A program made the position numbers and the translations under genes. A stretch of 64,000 nucleotides of DNA from CAWJLE01 sp963843645. Lineage in GTDB: Bacteria; Chloroflexota; Anaerolineae; DAOTYC01. Positions 44,778-53,620 of the stretch are shown one piece after another (positions within the stretch are counted from its first letter, which is position 1; every line of letters begins with the position of its first letter). The notes beneath the pieces are model-generated. The model had not been told where the DNA came from. It saw only the letters and a list, made by a program, of their open reading frames with translations, and ran no database searches. The stretch covers positions 1,302,001 through 1,366,000 of the forward strand of contig CAWJLE010000001.1 of NCBI GenBank assembly GCA_963843645.1. The letters run 5' to 3'.

Positions 44778-45338
44778 ATGGGACAGATCCGACAGCACCA
44801 GCCGGTGAAGTTGATGGCGAGCCTGCTCACCGGCCGTCTGGACCTTCTGCCGGCAGTCGAGGAGTCCCTGGAGCGCCAACTGGGCGCGATCGACTACCGC
44901 AGCCCGCTGCTGCCGTTCGACACGACTTCGTACTACGAGGATGAGTTCGGGCCGGCCTTGCAGCGGATGATCGTGACGTTCGAGCGCCTGGATGTCGCCG
45001 CGTCGTTGGCCGGCGTGAAATGCCTGAGCAACGAGTTGGAGCAGCGATGGACGGCCGATGGAAAGCGACAGGTCAACATCGACCCCGGCTACATTGCCCT
45101 GGGCAAATTCGTTCTGGCGACGACGAAAGACCAGAGTCATCGGATCGACATTGGCCGCGGCATCTTCGCGGAGGTGACGCTCCGCTATCGTCACGGCACT
45201 TTCGAGCCCTGGGAGTGGACCTACCCGGACTATGGCAGCGCACCATACATCTCCCTCTTCAATCAGTTGCGACGCGCCTACCAGTTGCAGCTCAAGTCCG
45301 CAGCGGCGGCCGAGGCCCTTCGTGAATCCGAAGGGTGA
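44778..45338 (+). CDS. DUF4416 family protein
   Basis: 186 residues, intact, soluble. MGQIRQHQPVKLMASLLTGRLDLLPAVEESLERQLGAIDYRSPLLPFDTTSYYEDEFG, then KCLSNELEQRWTADGKRQVNIDPGYIALGKFVLATTKD and TYPDYGSAPYISLFNQLRRAYQLQL match the uncharacterised DUF4416 family as I remember it. No catalytic site is known. ATG has GCGGAGGG upstream. Overlaps the frame of the next small gene's leader by 4 bp only outside its coding part. Confidence 0.82.
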   Translation: MGQIRQHQPVKLMASLLTGRLDLLPAVEESLERQLGAIDYRSPLLPFDTTSYYEDEFGPALQRMIVTFERLDVAASLAGVKCLSNELEQRWTADGKRQVNIDPGYIALGKFVLATTKDQSHRIDIGRGIFAEVTLRYRHGTFEPWEWTYPDYGSAPYISLFNQLRRAYQLQLKSAAAAEALRESEG

Positions 45339-45373
45339 CATTCGAAGTCAGGAAAGCGAGGGAAGAAGCCAGG

Positions 45374-45691
45374 ATGAGTCACGTTGAGGTTCAGGCCGGC
45401 ATCTGCGGCCACGTTACGCAGATCGAGGCCACCGTTGCCGACGACGGGCAGACCGTGGAGCTGCGCATCGACAGCTCGTGCGAAAACGTTCGAAAGCTTG
45501 CAGAGCAGCTGACCCAGGTCGATGCTTTTCAGGAGATCTCGTTTCGGGGGGCGGGTCCGCAGACGCTCCAGCTGGCGCCGAAGTGTTTGAAGCACCCGGC
45601 CTGCCCGGTGCCCGCCGCGATCGTCAAGGCCGTTGAGGTCGCGGCCGGCCTGGCGCTGCCGAAAGATGTGGTCATCAAGATATCAAAGTAG
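45374..45691 (+). CDS. Small conserved cysteine-containing protein, function unknown
   Basis: 105 residues from the ATG at 45374. Five cysteines in a conserved-looking pattern: GICGHVTQIEA, SSCENVRKLAEQL, KCLKHPACPVP, suggestive of a metal or Fe-S site, then AAIVKAVEVAAGLALPKDVVIKI. I recall similar proteins in anaerobic bacteria without assigned function. The ATG follows GGAAGAAGCCAGG. Last gene before a strong terminator; probably co-transcribed with the DUF4416 gene. Confidence 0.75.
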   Translation: MSHVEVQAGICGHVTQIEATVADDGQTVELRIDSSCENVRKLAEQLTQVDAFQEISFRGAGPQTLQLAPKCLKHPACPVPAAIVKAVEVAAGLALPKDVVIKISK

Positions 45692-45708
45692 GGACATCGT
45701 TCAAACAC

Positions 45709-45748
45709 AAAGACCTCCCGCGCGGTCGTTGGCCCCGGGAGGTCTTTT
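45709..45748. terminator. Bidirectional intrinsic terminator
   Basis: AAAGACCTCCCG and CGGGAGGTCTTTT flank a 15-nt loop; stem at 45709-45720 and 45736-45747. T-run on the plus strand, and A-run giving U-tail on the minus strand, between two convergent genes. Confidence 0.88.
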
Positions 45749-45769
45749 CATTGGAAATCTTGAAGAATT

Positions 45770-47110
45770 CTAGAGCTTGAAGAGCTCTTTGGCATTCTCC
45801 CGAAGCATCATCTGCCCGAAGGACACGGCTTCGGCCTCAGTGCAATAGCCATCTTCGACCTTCTCAGCGAGGACGCGCGCGATGGTCTGCCGCGCCAGCC
45901 TCGAATGGCCGTACGCTCCTTCTACGGTAATCCAGTCTCCACCGAAGCCCAGAATCTTGCTGACCGGGATCATTTCGAGCCACTCGTGCAGGATGTTGGC
46001 CGCGGCGCGAGGCGAGACGATGTACATCCACACCATGTCGGCGTACACGTTTGGGAAGTTCTTTGCCAGCACGGCCAGTTCGGCGTAGTATGGATACGCG
46101 CAGTGGAAGATGTCGAAGCGAGCGCGAGGATACTGGAAGAACAGGTTGGTCAGAAGCGTGGGATTGCTGTTGGTGATGACGTTGCCGTTGCCTTCCTGCA
46201 GGCCGGTATGAATCTGAATGGGCAAGCCGTACTCGATGGCGTGCTCGATCACCTGGTGCATCATGTAATCCTGGAGCGGCTTTGCTTCTTCCCAGGGCAG
46301 CCGCTCGTCCCGGCACCGGAACAGCCGGTTGAATACCTGTTCGGCGTCGTGCTGCGTGGCCTCCCCGAAATAGAGGGTGCGGTCGTAGGCCAGTCCGCAC
46401 TTAACGGCCACCATCCCCTCGCGAACTTTTCGGTGCATGTCCGTCTCCAGAGCGCGCACCAGGTCATCCACTCGATGGATTAGGACGCCGTTGTCGTGCT
46501 CCAGCTTGCGGACATCGAGTAGACTATGGATGTCGACGAAGTGGTCGTACCGGATCGAGGGCGCAAACAGCTCGCGGTCGACGTCCGTCGTGCCATAATC
46601 CTCCACGCTCATCTCGATGCCGGCTCGATCCTTGAGCACGTACCGGTACCAGCCATTCTGATTGCTGGACTGCAGAGCCTCGGAGAGCGGGCGGTACGTA
46701 TCCTCGTTCAGGTCGTCGATTCCGAACAGATCGCGCATCGCGATGAGAAGACAGCGCGCGTAGCCCGTGTTGCGAGTCCTGGCCCAGAACGGCGCCAGGC
46801 GCCGCCACTTCTCGTCCAGGTCGGGATCCTGAGCAGGCAACCGGTCGGCGAACTCGTAGTCCGCCTTGCTGGGATGAATGCCTTTCCGCAGCGCATTGAC
46901 CATCTGGCGCCCCGGCCGGCGGATGGTCTCCAAATCGTCGACGGCCATGCCCGCCGACACCAGGTCACTGCTTACGTAGTGTGGCATCAAGTAGGTAAAG
47001 TCCAGGGTCATTCCCAAACGAACTGATTCAGCGGCCACGTGCTCGTGTGTATCGATCAGCTTGACGTCGGCCAGCGCCTCGGCCAGCGCCTGTTGCTTCG
47101 CTTCTGGCAT
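45770..47110 (-). CDS. Amidohydrolase-family protein
   Basis: 446 residues with a metal-dependent TIM-barrel hydrolase look (amidohydro_2 / uronate-isomerase-like). LIDTHEHV (HxH), HVIE-type helix before LPIQIHTGLQEGNGNVI (third His), FDIFHCAYPYYAELAVLAKNFPNVYADMVWM, and ILGFGGDWITVEGAYGHSRLARQTIARVL with the late Asp. Hydrolyses or isomerises an unknown carboxylate or amide substrate. ATG has CAAGGAGGATGACCC upstream. Follows the SDR gene in the same direction, suggesting a small catabolic unit. Confidence 0.85.
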   Translation of the reverse strand: MPEAKQQALAEALADVKLIDTHEHVAAESVRLGMTLDFTYLMPHYVSSDLVSAGMAVDDLETIRRPGRQMVNALRKGIHPSKADYEFADRLPAQDPDLDEKWRRLAPFWARTRNTGYARCLLIAMRDLFGIDDLNEDTYRPLSEALQSSNQNGWYRYVLKDRAGIEMSVEDYGTTDVDRELFAPSIRYDHFVDIHSLLDVRKLEHDNGVLIHRVDDLVRALETDMHRKVREGMVAVKCGLAYDRTLYFGEATQHDAEQVFNRLFRCRDERLPWEEAKPLQDYMMHQVIEHAIEYGLPIQIHTGLQEGNGNVITNSNPTLLTNLFFQYPRARFDIFHCAYPYYAELAVLAKNFPNVYADMVWMYIVSPRAAANILHEWLEMIPVSKILGFGGDWITVEGAYGHSRLARQTIARVLAEKVEDGYCTEAEAVSFGQMMLRENAKELFKL

Positions 47111-47139
47111 GGGTCATCCTCCTTGGTGGATGTCCAGGA

Positions 47140-47924
47140 TTATCGGCGGAACATGCCGCCGTTCACGCGCATTGCCTGCCCGGTAATGTAATCGGCATCA
47201 GACGAGGCCAGGAAGGCGTACATGGCCGCGACTTCGTCGGGCGTCCCGGCTCGCTTCATCGCGACGTTGTTCTCCACGCGAGCTTTCATGTAATCGTCGG
47301 CTTTTTTGGCTGCCGGTGGTGCGCTGTGCGTCTTCAGTGATCTGATCCCACATGGCAGTGTCGATGATACCCGGGCACACACAATTGACCTGGATGTTGT
47401 GCGCCGCCAGCTCCAGAGCGACGGTCTCTGTCAGGGACAGAACACCCGCTTTGGAGACGGCGTAGGCGGCGTACTGCGGGGACGGGAAAAACGCGCCCAT
47501 GGAACACGTATTGATGATCTTGCCGAAATGCTGGGCGATCATAATGGGCACGGCCGCCTGCATGCAGAAGTACTGCGATTTCAAGTTGATGCCGAGAATC
47601 CGATCCCAGTCGGAATCGGTATGCTCGAATACTGGCTTCACGATGACGATGCCGGCGTTGTTAACCAGCACGTCGATGCGGCCGAAATACATCCTGGTGC
47701 TGCTCCACGATGGCGTGGGCTCCGGCTGACTGAGAGACGTCCGCAACGGCGGCGCAGCCCTGGCGTCCAAGGGCCTCGATCTCGCGCACGACCGATGCGG
47801 CCGCGTCGGCGTTGACGTCGTTCACAGTGATGTCCAGGCCTTCCTGGGCCAGCCGCAGGGCGATGGCCCGGCCGATGCCGCGGCCGGCCCCGGTGATCAG
47901 TGCATTTCTCGCTTCGAAATTCAT
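47140..47924 (-). CDS. Short-chain dehydrogenase/reductase, two frameshifts
   Basis: Classical SDR. NFEARNALITGAGRGIGRAIALRLAQEG (cofactor loop TGxxxGxG), then after a shift near 47695 GRIDVLVNNAGIVIVKPVFEH, INTCSMGAFFPSPQYAAYAVSKAGVLSLTETVALELA (Ser, Tyr-x3-Lys), VNCVCPGIIDTAMWDQ, and after a second shift near 47315 KRAGTPDEVAAMYAFLASSDADYITGQAMRVNGG. About 258 residues joined. Sits 29 bp before the amidohydrolase gene; substrate unknown. Confidence 0.87.
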
Positions 47925-48001
47925 GGCTGCCTGCTTTCTCCCCCCAATAATGTGTTTCTGCTTTTGATCCGCGTCTCAGTCCGGGTCAATCGGCTGTGCG
48001 G

Positions 48002-49632
48002 CTAGGGCGCCTTCGTCACTCGAACGAGCGTGAAGACGGGCTTGCCGTCCGGCTGCCGAATTACCTGCTCGGTTTGGGTCACCAGGCCGCGCTGGGCGAC
48101 CAATGCGTCGAACGCATCGCGGCGTGGAAAGACCGTTTCGCTTGGGCTATGAAACACGTACACGATGTCGGGGTTGTCCAGGAACGATGCGAGCCGAGCC
48201 TGGAACGCCGCGGTATCGTTCCATTCGTAGCCGAAGATCTCAATCGGCCGGATGCGCCCGTGGGTCAGGAACTCCACCGGTGCAGCCACGCCCCAATCCA
48301 TCGCCGCGGGCGCGGTCAGCCCCTCGCCGTCCAGTGTCTCGGCCAGGGTGTAAATAGCGGACGAGTGTCCCGGCCAGTCCGCCGGAGCGCGCCAGGGCCT
48401 GGTGATACAGCACGTCGACCCGAAGGTCGGTCAGGACGAGCGCGGCGACCACAGCCAGAAGCACCAGCGCCACGGGCCGCGCCGAACGCCCCCAGCCGCC
48501 ACGCCGCCACACCAGGTCGAGCCCGACGGCCAACGCGAGGGGAGGCCACGGTGTGAGGATGGCGTAATGGGTGGGCCACAGCGCCGAGACCGTGAAGCAG
48601 CTGCCCGGAATAATGATCGCCCACACCAGCCAGGGCAGCGCTGCCCGTCGCAGCTCGTCCGGCGCGCGGTAGGTCGCCACGAGTGCGGCGGCGAGGAAGA
48701 CGACGGCCGACGGCGTAGGGCCACAGTCGATTCTCGTAGATGCCGCCCAGGTACCACAGGTGGCTGCCGGTGAGAGACCGCGCGCAGCTGTTCCAGGCGC
48801 GTGCTAAGGTTCTGAAGAAGGCCAGATTGTTGATGCCGTAGTAGGAGGTGCTGAGGTTCTGGCCGATCATGCCGAGTGTGCCCGCCGGTCTGAACGTTGT
48901 ACAGGATGAGCGGCAGAGAGCCCAAGCCCGAAGGCCACAGCGCTGCCGGCGAGGTCAACGACGTTCAGCGAGCGCCCGAAGACGCGCGGCGTGCCGCTGC
49001 GCAGGCTGCGCAGCACGGATGGGCCTTCGTAGAGCACGAGGACGATCGCCAGGGCGGCAACGAACCATAGGAAGATGAGCTTGGTGTACAGGCCCAGGCC
49101 GAGCAAGAACCACCCGGCCCACAGGAAGCCACGCGCCGCCGCCGGCGCCGCCAGTGCGCCAGGCAGAGGATCGCGCCCAGTGAAAGGGTGATGATCGTCG
49201 ACGTGACGAAGATACCCTGGCGGCTCCAAAAGACAAACGTGGGATTGACCGCCAGAAGCACGAATGCGGTCCGGCGGCCACACGCCAATTGTACCAGTTC
49301 GCGCGCCAGCCAGGTAGAGCAGCACCAGGCTGAGCGCCGACAGCAGGACCGGGAACAAGCGCAGCGCGACCACGCTGCGCCCCGCCTATGGCGAGAAAAG
49401 GCAGGGCCAGCGCGACGTCCGTCGCCCCGATGTAATCCACGACCATGAGCGGAAACGTGGTCGAGCCGAGCCGGATGCCGGCGCCGCGGAAGGCATCGAC
49501 GGGCAGGCCGTGCAACAACTCCATGGCCGGCAGGCCGGCTTCCTTGGCCTCGTCGTAGTGCAGGCCGGGAAGATCCAGCTGGTACGTGACAGGGACAAAA
49601 AGGCCGCCAATCCAACGAGCGATGACGGCCAA
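48002..49632 (-). CDS. Family 39 (PMT-like) glycosyltransferase, many frameshifts
   Basis: Polytopic membrane glycosyltransferase. Pieces: LAVIARWIGGLFVPVTYQLDLPGLHYDEAKEAGLPAMELLHG (the luminal DE motif), VDYIGATDVALALPFLAIGG, AFVLLAVNPTFVFWSRQGIFVTSTIITLSLGAILCLAHW, AIVLVLYEGPSVLRSL and, near the C-terminus, FHSPSETVFPRRDAFDALVA and VFTLVRVTKAP. Shifts near 49390, 49300, 49130, 48900, 48720 and 48365. Start uncertain; no in-frame ATG was found near 49632. Lies directly after the FecR-like gene. Confidence 0.7.
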
Positions 49633-49665
49633 CTCCCAGCGCCTGAATTGGCAATGGTCGTATCC

Positions 49666-50875
49666 TCACTCGACAAAGAGCCCTACCTCGGCAGACCAGG
49701 CTCTGATAGTTCCAGCCCGAGGCGTAAATGCGAATCGACGTGATCGCAGCTTGGACGGATGTCGCCCAAGTCTTTCATCAGGTTGCCGGATTCGTACGGA
49801 TACCAGCGATAGCGGGGGACTTGCTCGCCGCTTCTGAACGGAGTACCCGCTGCTCATTTTGGTAGTAGAAGCCATGCGTCCAGAAGCGGTCGATTCCGTA
49901 GAGGTCCTTGTAGTCAATGCGGACGATGACCGGGAACTCGGAGCTCAAATAGCCTCCACCCGACAGGCTCTGATAGAGCAGTTGCACATCCGCATGGACA
50001 TCGCAGCGACGTGAAGTCTCGCACGTCGCGGTTGATCTCCTGCAGGATGCCGGTCTCACAGTGGTTGCCGTCTTCACCCATGCTGGAGATGCGCACGGCG
50101 GAACGATCGTTGCTGAGAGACCACTTCTGCCTGGCCGTTCACGATTCCGCCGTCGACGCCTTGTTCATTGTAGACAGACCATTTGCTCAGCCCGGCCTTG
50201 AACGTTCCGTTGGTGACCAGGTCGCGCGAGGCGGGCATGGGCTTCGGAGGGTAGCTGGCCCATTGCCACCGAAGTACGCTCGCCGCGTGCGAGTCTCGCG
50301 CGACACCGCCGGCAGCCGACGACTATGGCGCGGCCGTCACGCACCGCGATGTCGGTGGTGTCACCGGTGACCTCGACTGAGTAGCTGCCTTCTTCCAAGT
50401 TCCATGGTCGCGTGCGGGCGTTTCCACGTCGAACTGGCGGCCGCGCCCGTTCGTTGCGGGAGCCACGTCGAGGCGAACGCGCCCTCCCTGACCGCCAGGG
50501 CGATGACGTCCGGCTGAGTGACCAAACTGGAACTGGTGGGTTCGCGCTTTCAGTGACTTCCATCTCGGTCTTGCTGTAGATGACCGCGTTGCTTTGGTCG
50601 AAGAAAGTGAGGTTGGCCGAGGCGGTGTCGTCCGTCTTGGCCGGCCCGGTCTCGGCCAGCTGCCCGGCGTTGGTGACGCCCGGAAGGCGAGGCCTGCCCT
50701 GGAGCATCCACCAGCACCGTGCCGTTGATGACCTGCAGCTGCGTGGCCACCGGGCGCGTTGCAGTAGTGACGTACCAACGTACGCCCAGGGGAGTGGTGA
50801 TGGCTACAACACGCAGAACACGCCGAAGGCGACCAGTAACACAGTCCAGCCCAATCGTTCAGGGTTTTTTTTCAT
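49666..50875 (-). CDS. FecR-like secreted/membrane-anchored protein, many frameshifts
   Basis: Starts MKKNPERLGWTVLLVAFGVFCVL (ATG 50875), a signal anchor. It continues in changing frames with VATQLQVINGTVLVDAP, KTDDTASANLTFFDQSNAVIYSKTEMEVTE, VREGRVRLDVAPAT, WNLEEGSYSVEVTGDTTDIAVRDGRA (FecR-type beta domain) and GERTSVAMGQLPSEA. A C-terminal jelly-roll-like region follows: VNGTFKAGLSKWSVYNEQGVDGG, HCETGILQEINRDVRDFTSL, FPVIVRIDYKDLYGIDRFWTHGFYYQNEQR, ending SEVGLFVE. About 400 residues joined. Likely extracytoplasmic; function unknown. Shift count is at least eight. Confidence 0.65.
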
Positions 50876-50902
50876 AGCGGCTAGAAGCGCACCTCGAAAG
50901 AA

Positions 50903-51164
50903 TCAATATTCGCCGGTTGCAGCTTGCCAGTTCACGATGACCTCGCGCACCCAGGCTGACCGAGGGCCAACCTGCAGGTAAGAGAGCAATTGGTCGAGAC
51001 GGCCGCGCTCTCCCTCGGCCACTACCTCAACGTCACCGTCCCATCGATTGCGCACAAAGCCGGTCAGCCCCATGCCGCGGGCACGCTGCAGAACCTGATA
51101 GCGGAAGCCGACGCCCTGCACCTGGCCGGTGACAGATCGCTTCAAGGCGTACGCGTTGTGGCAT
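50903..51164 (-). CDS. acyP: Acylphosphatase, one frameshift
   Basis: Small enzyme hydrolysing acyl phosphates. Correcting one base near 51134 joins MPQRVRLEAI to VTGQVQGVGFRYQVLQRARGMGLTGFVRNRWDGDVEVVAEGE, giving about 86 residues. The catalytic Arg (GVGFRY) and Asn (FVRNRWDG) are present. Without the correction the first strand is lost and translation would have to begin at a TTG. Ordinary housekeeping gene. Confidence 0.9.
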
Positions 51165-51203
51165 GACCTTCCCCACGTCTTTCAATCGATTACAGCGGGA
51201 ACA

Positions 51204-51785
51204 CTATTCCTCTTCGGTCTCGGCGAGGCGGGTCGCCATGTGGTCCATCAGCCGTCGAGCATCAGGGTCGGTCGGGTTGATGTCCAGGGCCTGCCGGAAC
51301 TCGTCCAGCGCCTCCGCCCATCTGCCTTGATCCCGAAAAATCAGCCCCAGGTTGTAATTGGCGTTTGGCATCCCGGGTTGCAGGGCGAGGGCTCGTCGGA
51401 ATGCGCCGATGGCTCGTTCCTGCTTTTCGGCTGTTGCCAGTATCGGATTGCCCAGGTATGCAGCACCCAGGTTCATCCAAACCATGGCGTTGTCGTCCTC
51501 TATCGCCACAGCCCCTTCCAACAAGGGAATGGCCTCTTTGTGCCGCCCCAGCATAATGTAGCAGCCGCCCAGATTGATTGCCACGACGACGTTCGCCTCG
51601 TCCAACTCACGAGCGCGCTGCAGGTGTGGCAGAGCCTGAAGGGCCTGCCCCTGCTGGAGCAGATCTGCGCCCAAGTTCAGCAGCCGGCGCAACTCGTCTC
51701 CGCCGGACCGGTCTTCCGGGCGTGTATTGTCTGAACCGGAGGCACGCACTGCGTCCGGCCGGTCGTGTGATTTGCGTTTACTCAT
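51204..51785 (-). CDS. Tetratricopeptide-repeat protein
   Basis: 193 residues. A charged N-terminus (about 30 residues) is followed by four TPR units: LLNLGADLLQQGQALQALPHLQRARELDE, VVAINLGGCYIMLGRHKEAIPLLEGAVAIED, AMVWMNLGAAYLGN with RAIGAFRRALALQP, and PNANYNLGLIFRDQGRWAEALDEFRQALDINP. A scaffold for protein contacts; no signal peptide. Its start overlaps the stop of the peptidase gene (ATGA), so the two are coupled. Confidence 0.88.
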   Translation of the reverse strand: MSKRKSHDRPDAVRASGSDNTRPEDRSGGDELRRLLNLGADLLQQGQALQALPHLQRARELDEANVVVAINLGGCYIMLGRHKEAIPLLEGAVAIEDDNAMVWMNLGAAYLGNPILATAEKQERAIGAFRRALALQPGMPNANYNLGLIFRDQGRWAEALDEFRQALDINPTDPDARRLMDHMATRLAETEEE

Positions 51786-53074
51786 CTTAGACTACTTTCT
51801 CGAGCCCTGCCTGTGGCAGGACGATCCATTCTAGATTGGCCGCCTGGATGCGGACGCCAGGAGCGCAGACGAACCGACGGCAGGGCCAGCAGCACCGTCA
51901 AGGCGCCGCCGAGCCAGAGTGCCAGCCACGGCGCGCCGACCTCTAGGGCATTGCCCAGGTCGAGCCGCCGCTCGGGCAGGCTGCTTTCCCACTCGGCTTG
52001 CAGCTGCTCCAGGGTCAGGCCCAAGGCGGACCGCAGCCCGGCCTCGCAATCCGGCGCCTCGCGATACGCGGCCACCAGGCGCTGCAGCGCGTCCGGATTG
52101 TGGCGCGCGCGGATGAACTCCACCAGGTCGCCGCTCTGCGCGTAAGCCAGAGCGGCCTGTTGCGGGTCGGCTGGGAAGTGCGCACACAGTTGCTCGAACG
52201 GGATCAGCTTGCCTTCTCGCGCGGCGGCGGCAAGGACCGTGCCCGCGCGAGGATCGTGGATACCTTCGTTATCGGTGGCCAACCCCTCGTCCAACCAGCG
52301 AGGCAGCTCCGCCGCCAGCTCGGCGATCAGCAGATGGCTGATTTCGTGCGGAAGTACTCGCCTCATCTCAATCGCGGAGGTTCCGTCTTCCGGAATCAAC
52401 ACCAGGCAGGTCGCTATTCGCGGATAAGCCTGCCCCACGACCCACTCCTGCCGATCTACCTGGGCCGCAGCCTGTAAGTCCGAGGCCGTATTGTAGATAT
52501 ACACCCGGACGTCCTGCTGCGGATTGCCGCCCGTGACGGATGCAATCTTGGCCCGCGCCAGCTGTGCATCGTAAAGTGCTGCGCGGCCGTCGATCTGCTG
52601 CCGGCCGTACCAGGCCACGGTCACCCCGTCTGCTTCGAGTTGCTGCCACTGGAACCGATTGTCCGAGTACTCGAAGCGGGACGGCGCCGTCTGCAAACGC
52701 TGCCCGCGCGAATCGATTACGACCCAATAATACTCTAGTTGGCTGAATGCCTGAAATCGGCGGGTGGTGAGATCGTGGGCATAATCGAGTACGACGTGTG
52801 CGGCAGGCGTGAAGGCGGGCTGAACCGTGACAGCCTCCGCGTTGCGCCCGGCTGGCCCATACGTCAGGCGGACCTCCTCGATTTCGGCGGGCGACTCCAC
52901 TTCAAGGTGAAAACTCAGGGTGCGCCCGAACTCGTAGCTGAAAGTATCGACCCGGGCCACAATGTGGTCGTCCGCGGCGGTCCGCCCGGTGGACGACACG
53001 ATCGACAGCGCCAGCAACCCGAGGAGCATGCACCAGTATCGCGCCACACCGACGCTCAATCTTCGTCGCGCCAT
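51782..53074 (-). CDS. Membrane-anchored gluzincin-type metalloprotease (peptidase MA-like)
   Basis: 430 residues. N-terminal signal (YWCMLLGLLALSIVSSTGRTAA), an extracytoplasmic beta domain, then the zinc motif VLPHEISHLLIAELAAELPRWLDEGLATDNEG (HExxH plus the distal Glu of gluzincins). A C-terminal membrane helix (APWLALWLGGALTVLLALPSV) and a basic cytoplasmic tail follow. Family resemblance is to peptidase MA-like/DUF proteins of Chloroflexota. Forms a minus-strand block with the acidic protein upstream and TPR gene downstream. Confidence 0.82.
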   Translation of the reverse strand: MARRRLSVGVARYWCMLLGLLALSIVSSTGRTAADDHIVARVDTFSYEFGRTLSFHLEVESPAEIEEVRLTYGPAGRNAEAVTVQPAFTPAAHVVLDYAHDLTTRRFQAFSQLEYYWVVIDSRGQRLQTAPSRFEYSDNRFQWQQLEADGVTVAWYGRQQIDGRAALYDAQLARAKIASVTGGNPQQDVRVYIYNTASDLQAAAQVDRQEWVVGQAYPRIATCLVLIPEDGTSAIEMRRVLPHEISHLLIAELAAELPRWLDEGLATDNEGIHDPRAGTVLAAAAREGKLIPFEQLCAHFPADPQQAALAYAQSGDLVEFIRARHNPDALQRLVAAYREAPDCEAGLRSALGLTLEQLQAEWESSLPERRLDLGNALEVGAPWLALWLGGALTVLLALPSVRLRSWRPHPGGQSRMDRPATGRARESSLR

Positions 53075-53589
53075 TCCACTCGCCGATGAAGGTCGAGCCG
53101 TTCTGGCACGTGTATGGATGGATCGTCTTCGTCGACCTCGTCAGGTCCCGGATCCTCTTCGCGCATCTCGGCTGCATCGACGCCTTCGGAGGCCTCGGGC
53201 ACAGAATCCCCGGTTCGGCTCGCGGTTGCACCGTCGCCCTGCTCGCCTGAGTCGTCTGCGCCTGGTTCGGCGGCTGCGATGTTGGTCAGCAACTCGTAGC
53301 GATCCAGGCTGGGCGCGAAGAACTCCACGGCGAACTCGACGGGTACGCCCATCGGGCTATTGAACTCGGCCAGCAACGCCTCGGCCAGCCTGGTCAGCTC
53401 CGACTGAGCATAGCGCTCGCACGATTCCTCCCAAAACAGGAGCGTTCCATAGATGCCCTGGTCGGTGTAGTGCACATCGAGCTTGCCTACACTCAGTGGG
53501 TCAAAGTTCTCGTCCGTGCGGTCGAGATCGAACAGGGCGTATTGCTCCGAGCAGGTCGTGCGAACCAGACGTTTCGCCTTGAGGTTCAT
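53056..53589 (-). CDS. Conserved protein with a long acidic tail, function unknown
   Basis: 177 residues. The first 110 form a compact domain (MNLKAKRLVRTTCSEQYALFDLDRTDENFDP, GIYGTLLFWEESCERYAQSELTRLAEALLAEF, VPVEFAVEFFAPSLDRYELL); the remainder is low-complexity and strongly acidic (repeated E, D, G). I recognise no family. It overlaps the start of the peptidase gene by 19 bp and lies 31 bp after the HEAT-repeat gene, which also ends in an acidic tail; the two probably form one functional unit. Confidence 0.65.
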   Translation of the reverse strand: MNLKAKRLVRTTCSEQYALFDLDRTDENFDPLSVGKLDVHYTDQGIYGTLLFWEESCERYAQSELTRLAEALLAEFNSPMGVPVEFAVEFFAPSLDRYELLTNIAAAEPGADDSGEQGDGATASRTGDSVPEASEGVDAAEMREEDPGPDEVDEDDPSIHVPERLDLHRRVEWRDED

Positions 53590-53620
53590 CTACGCCTCCA
53601 GGGCGGGGAAACCTGGCCGG

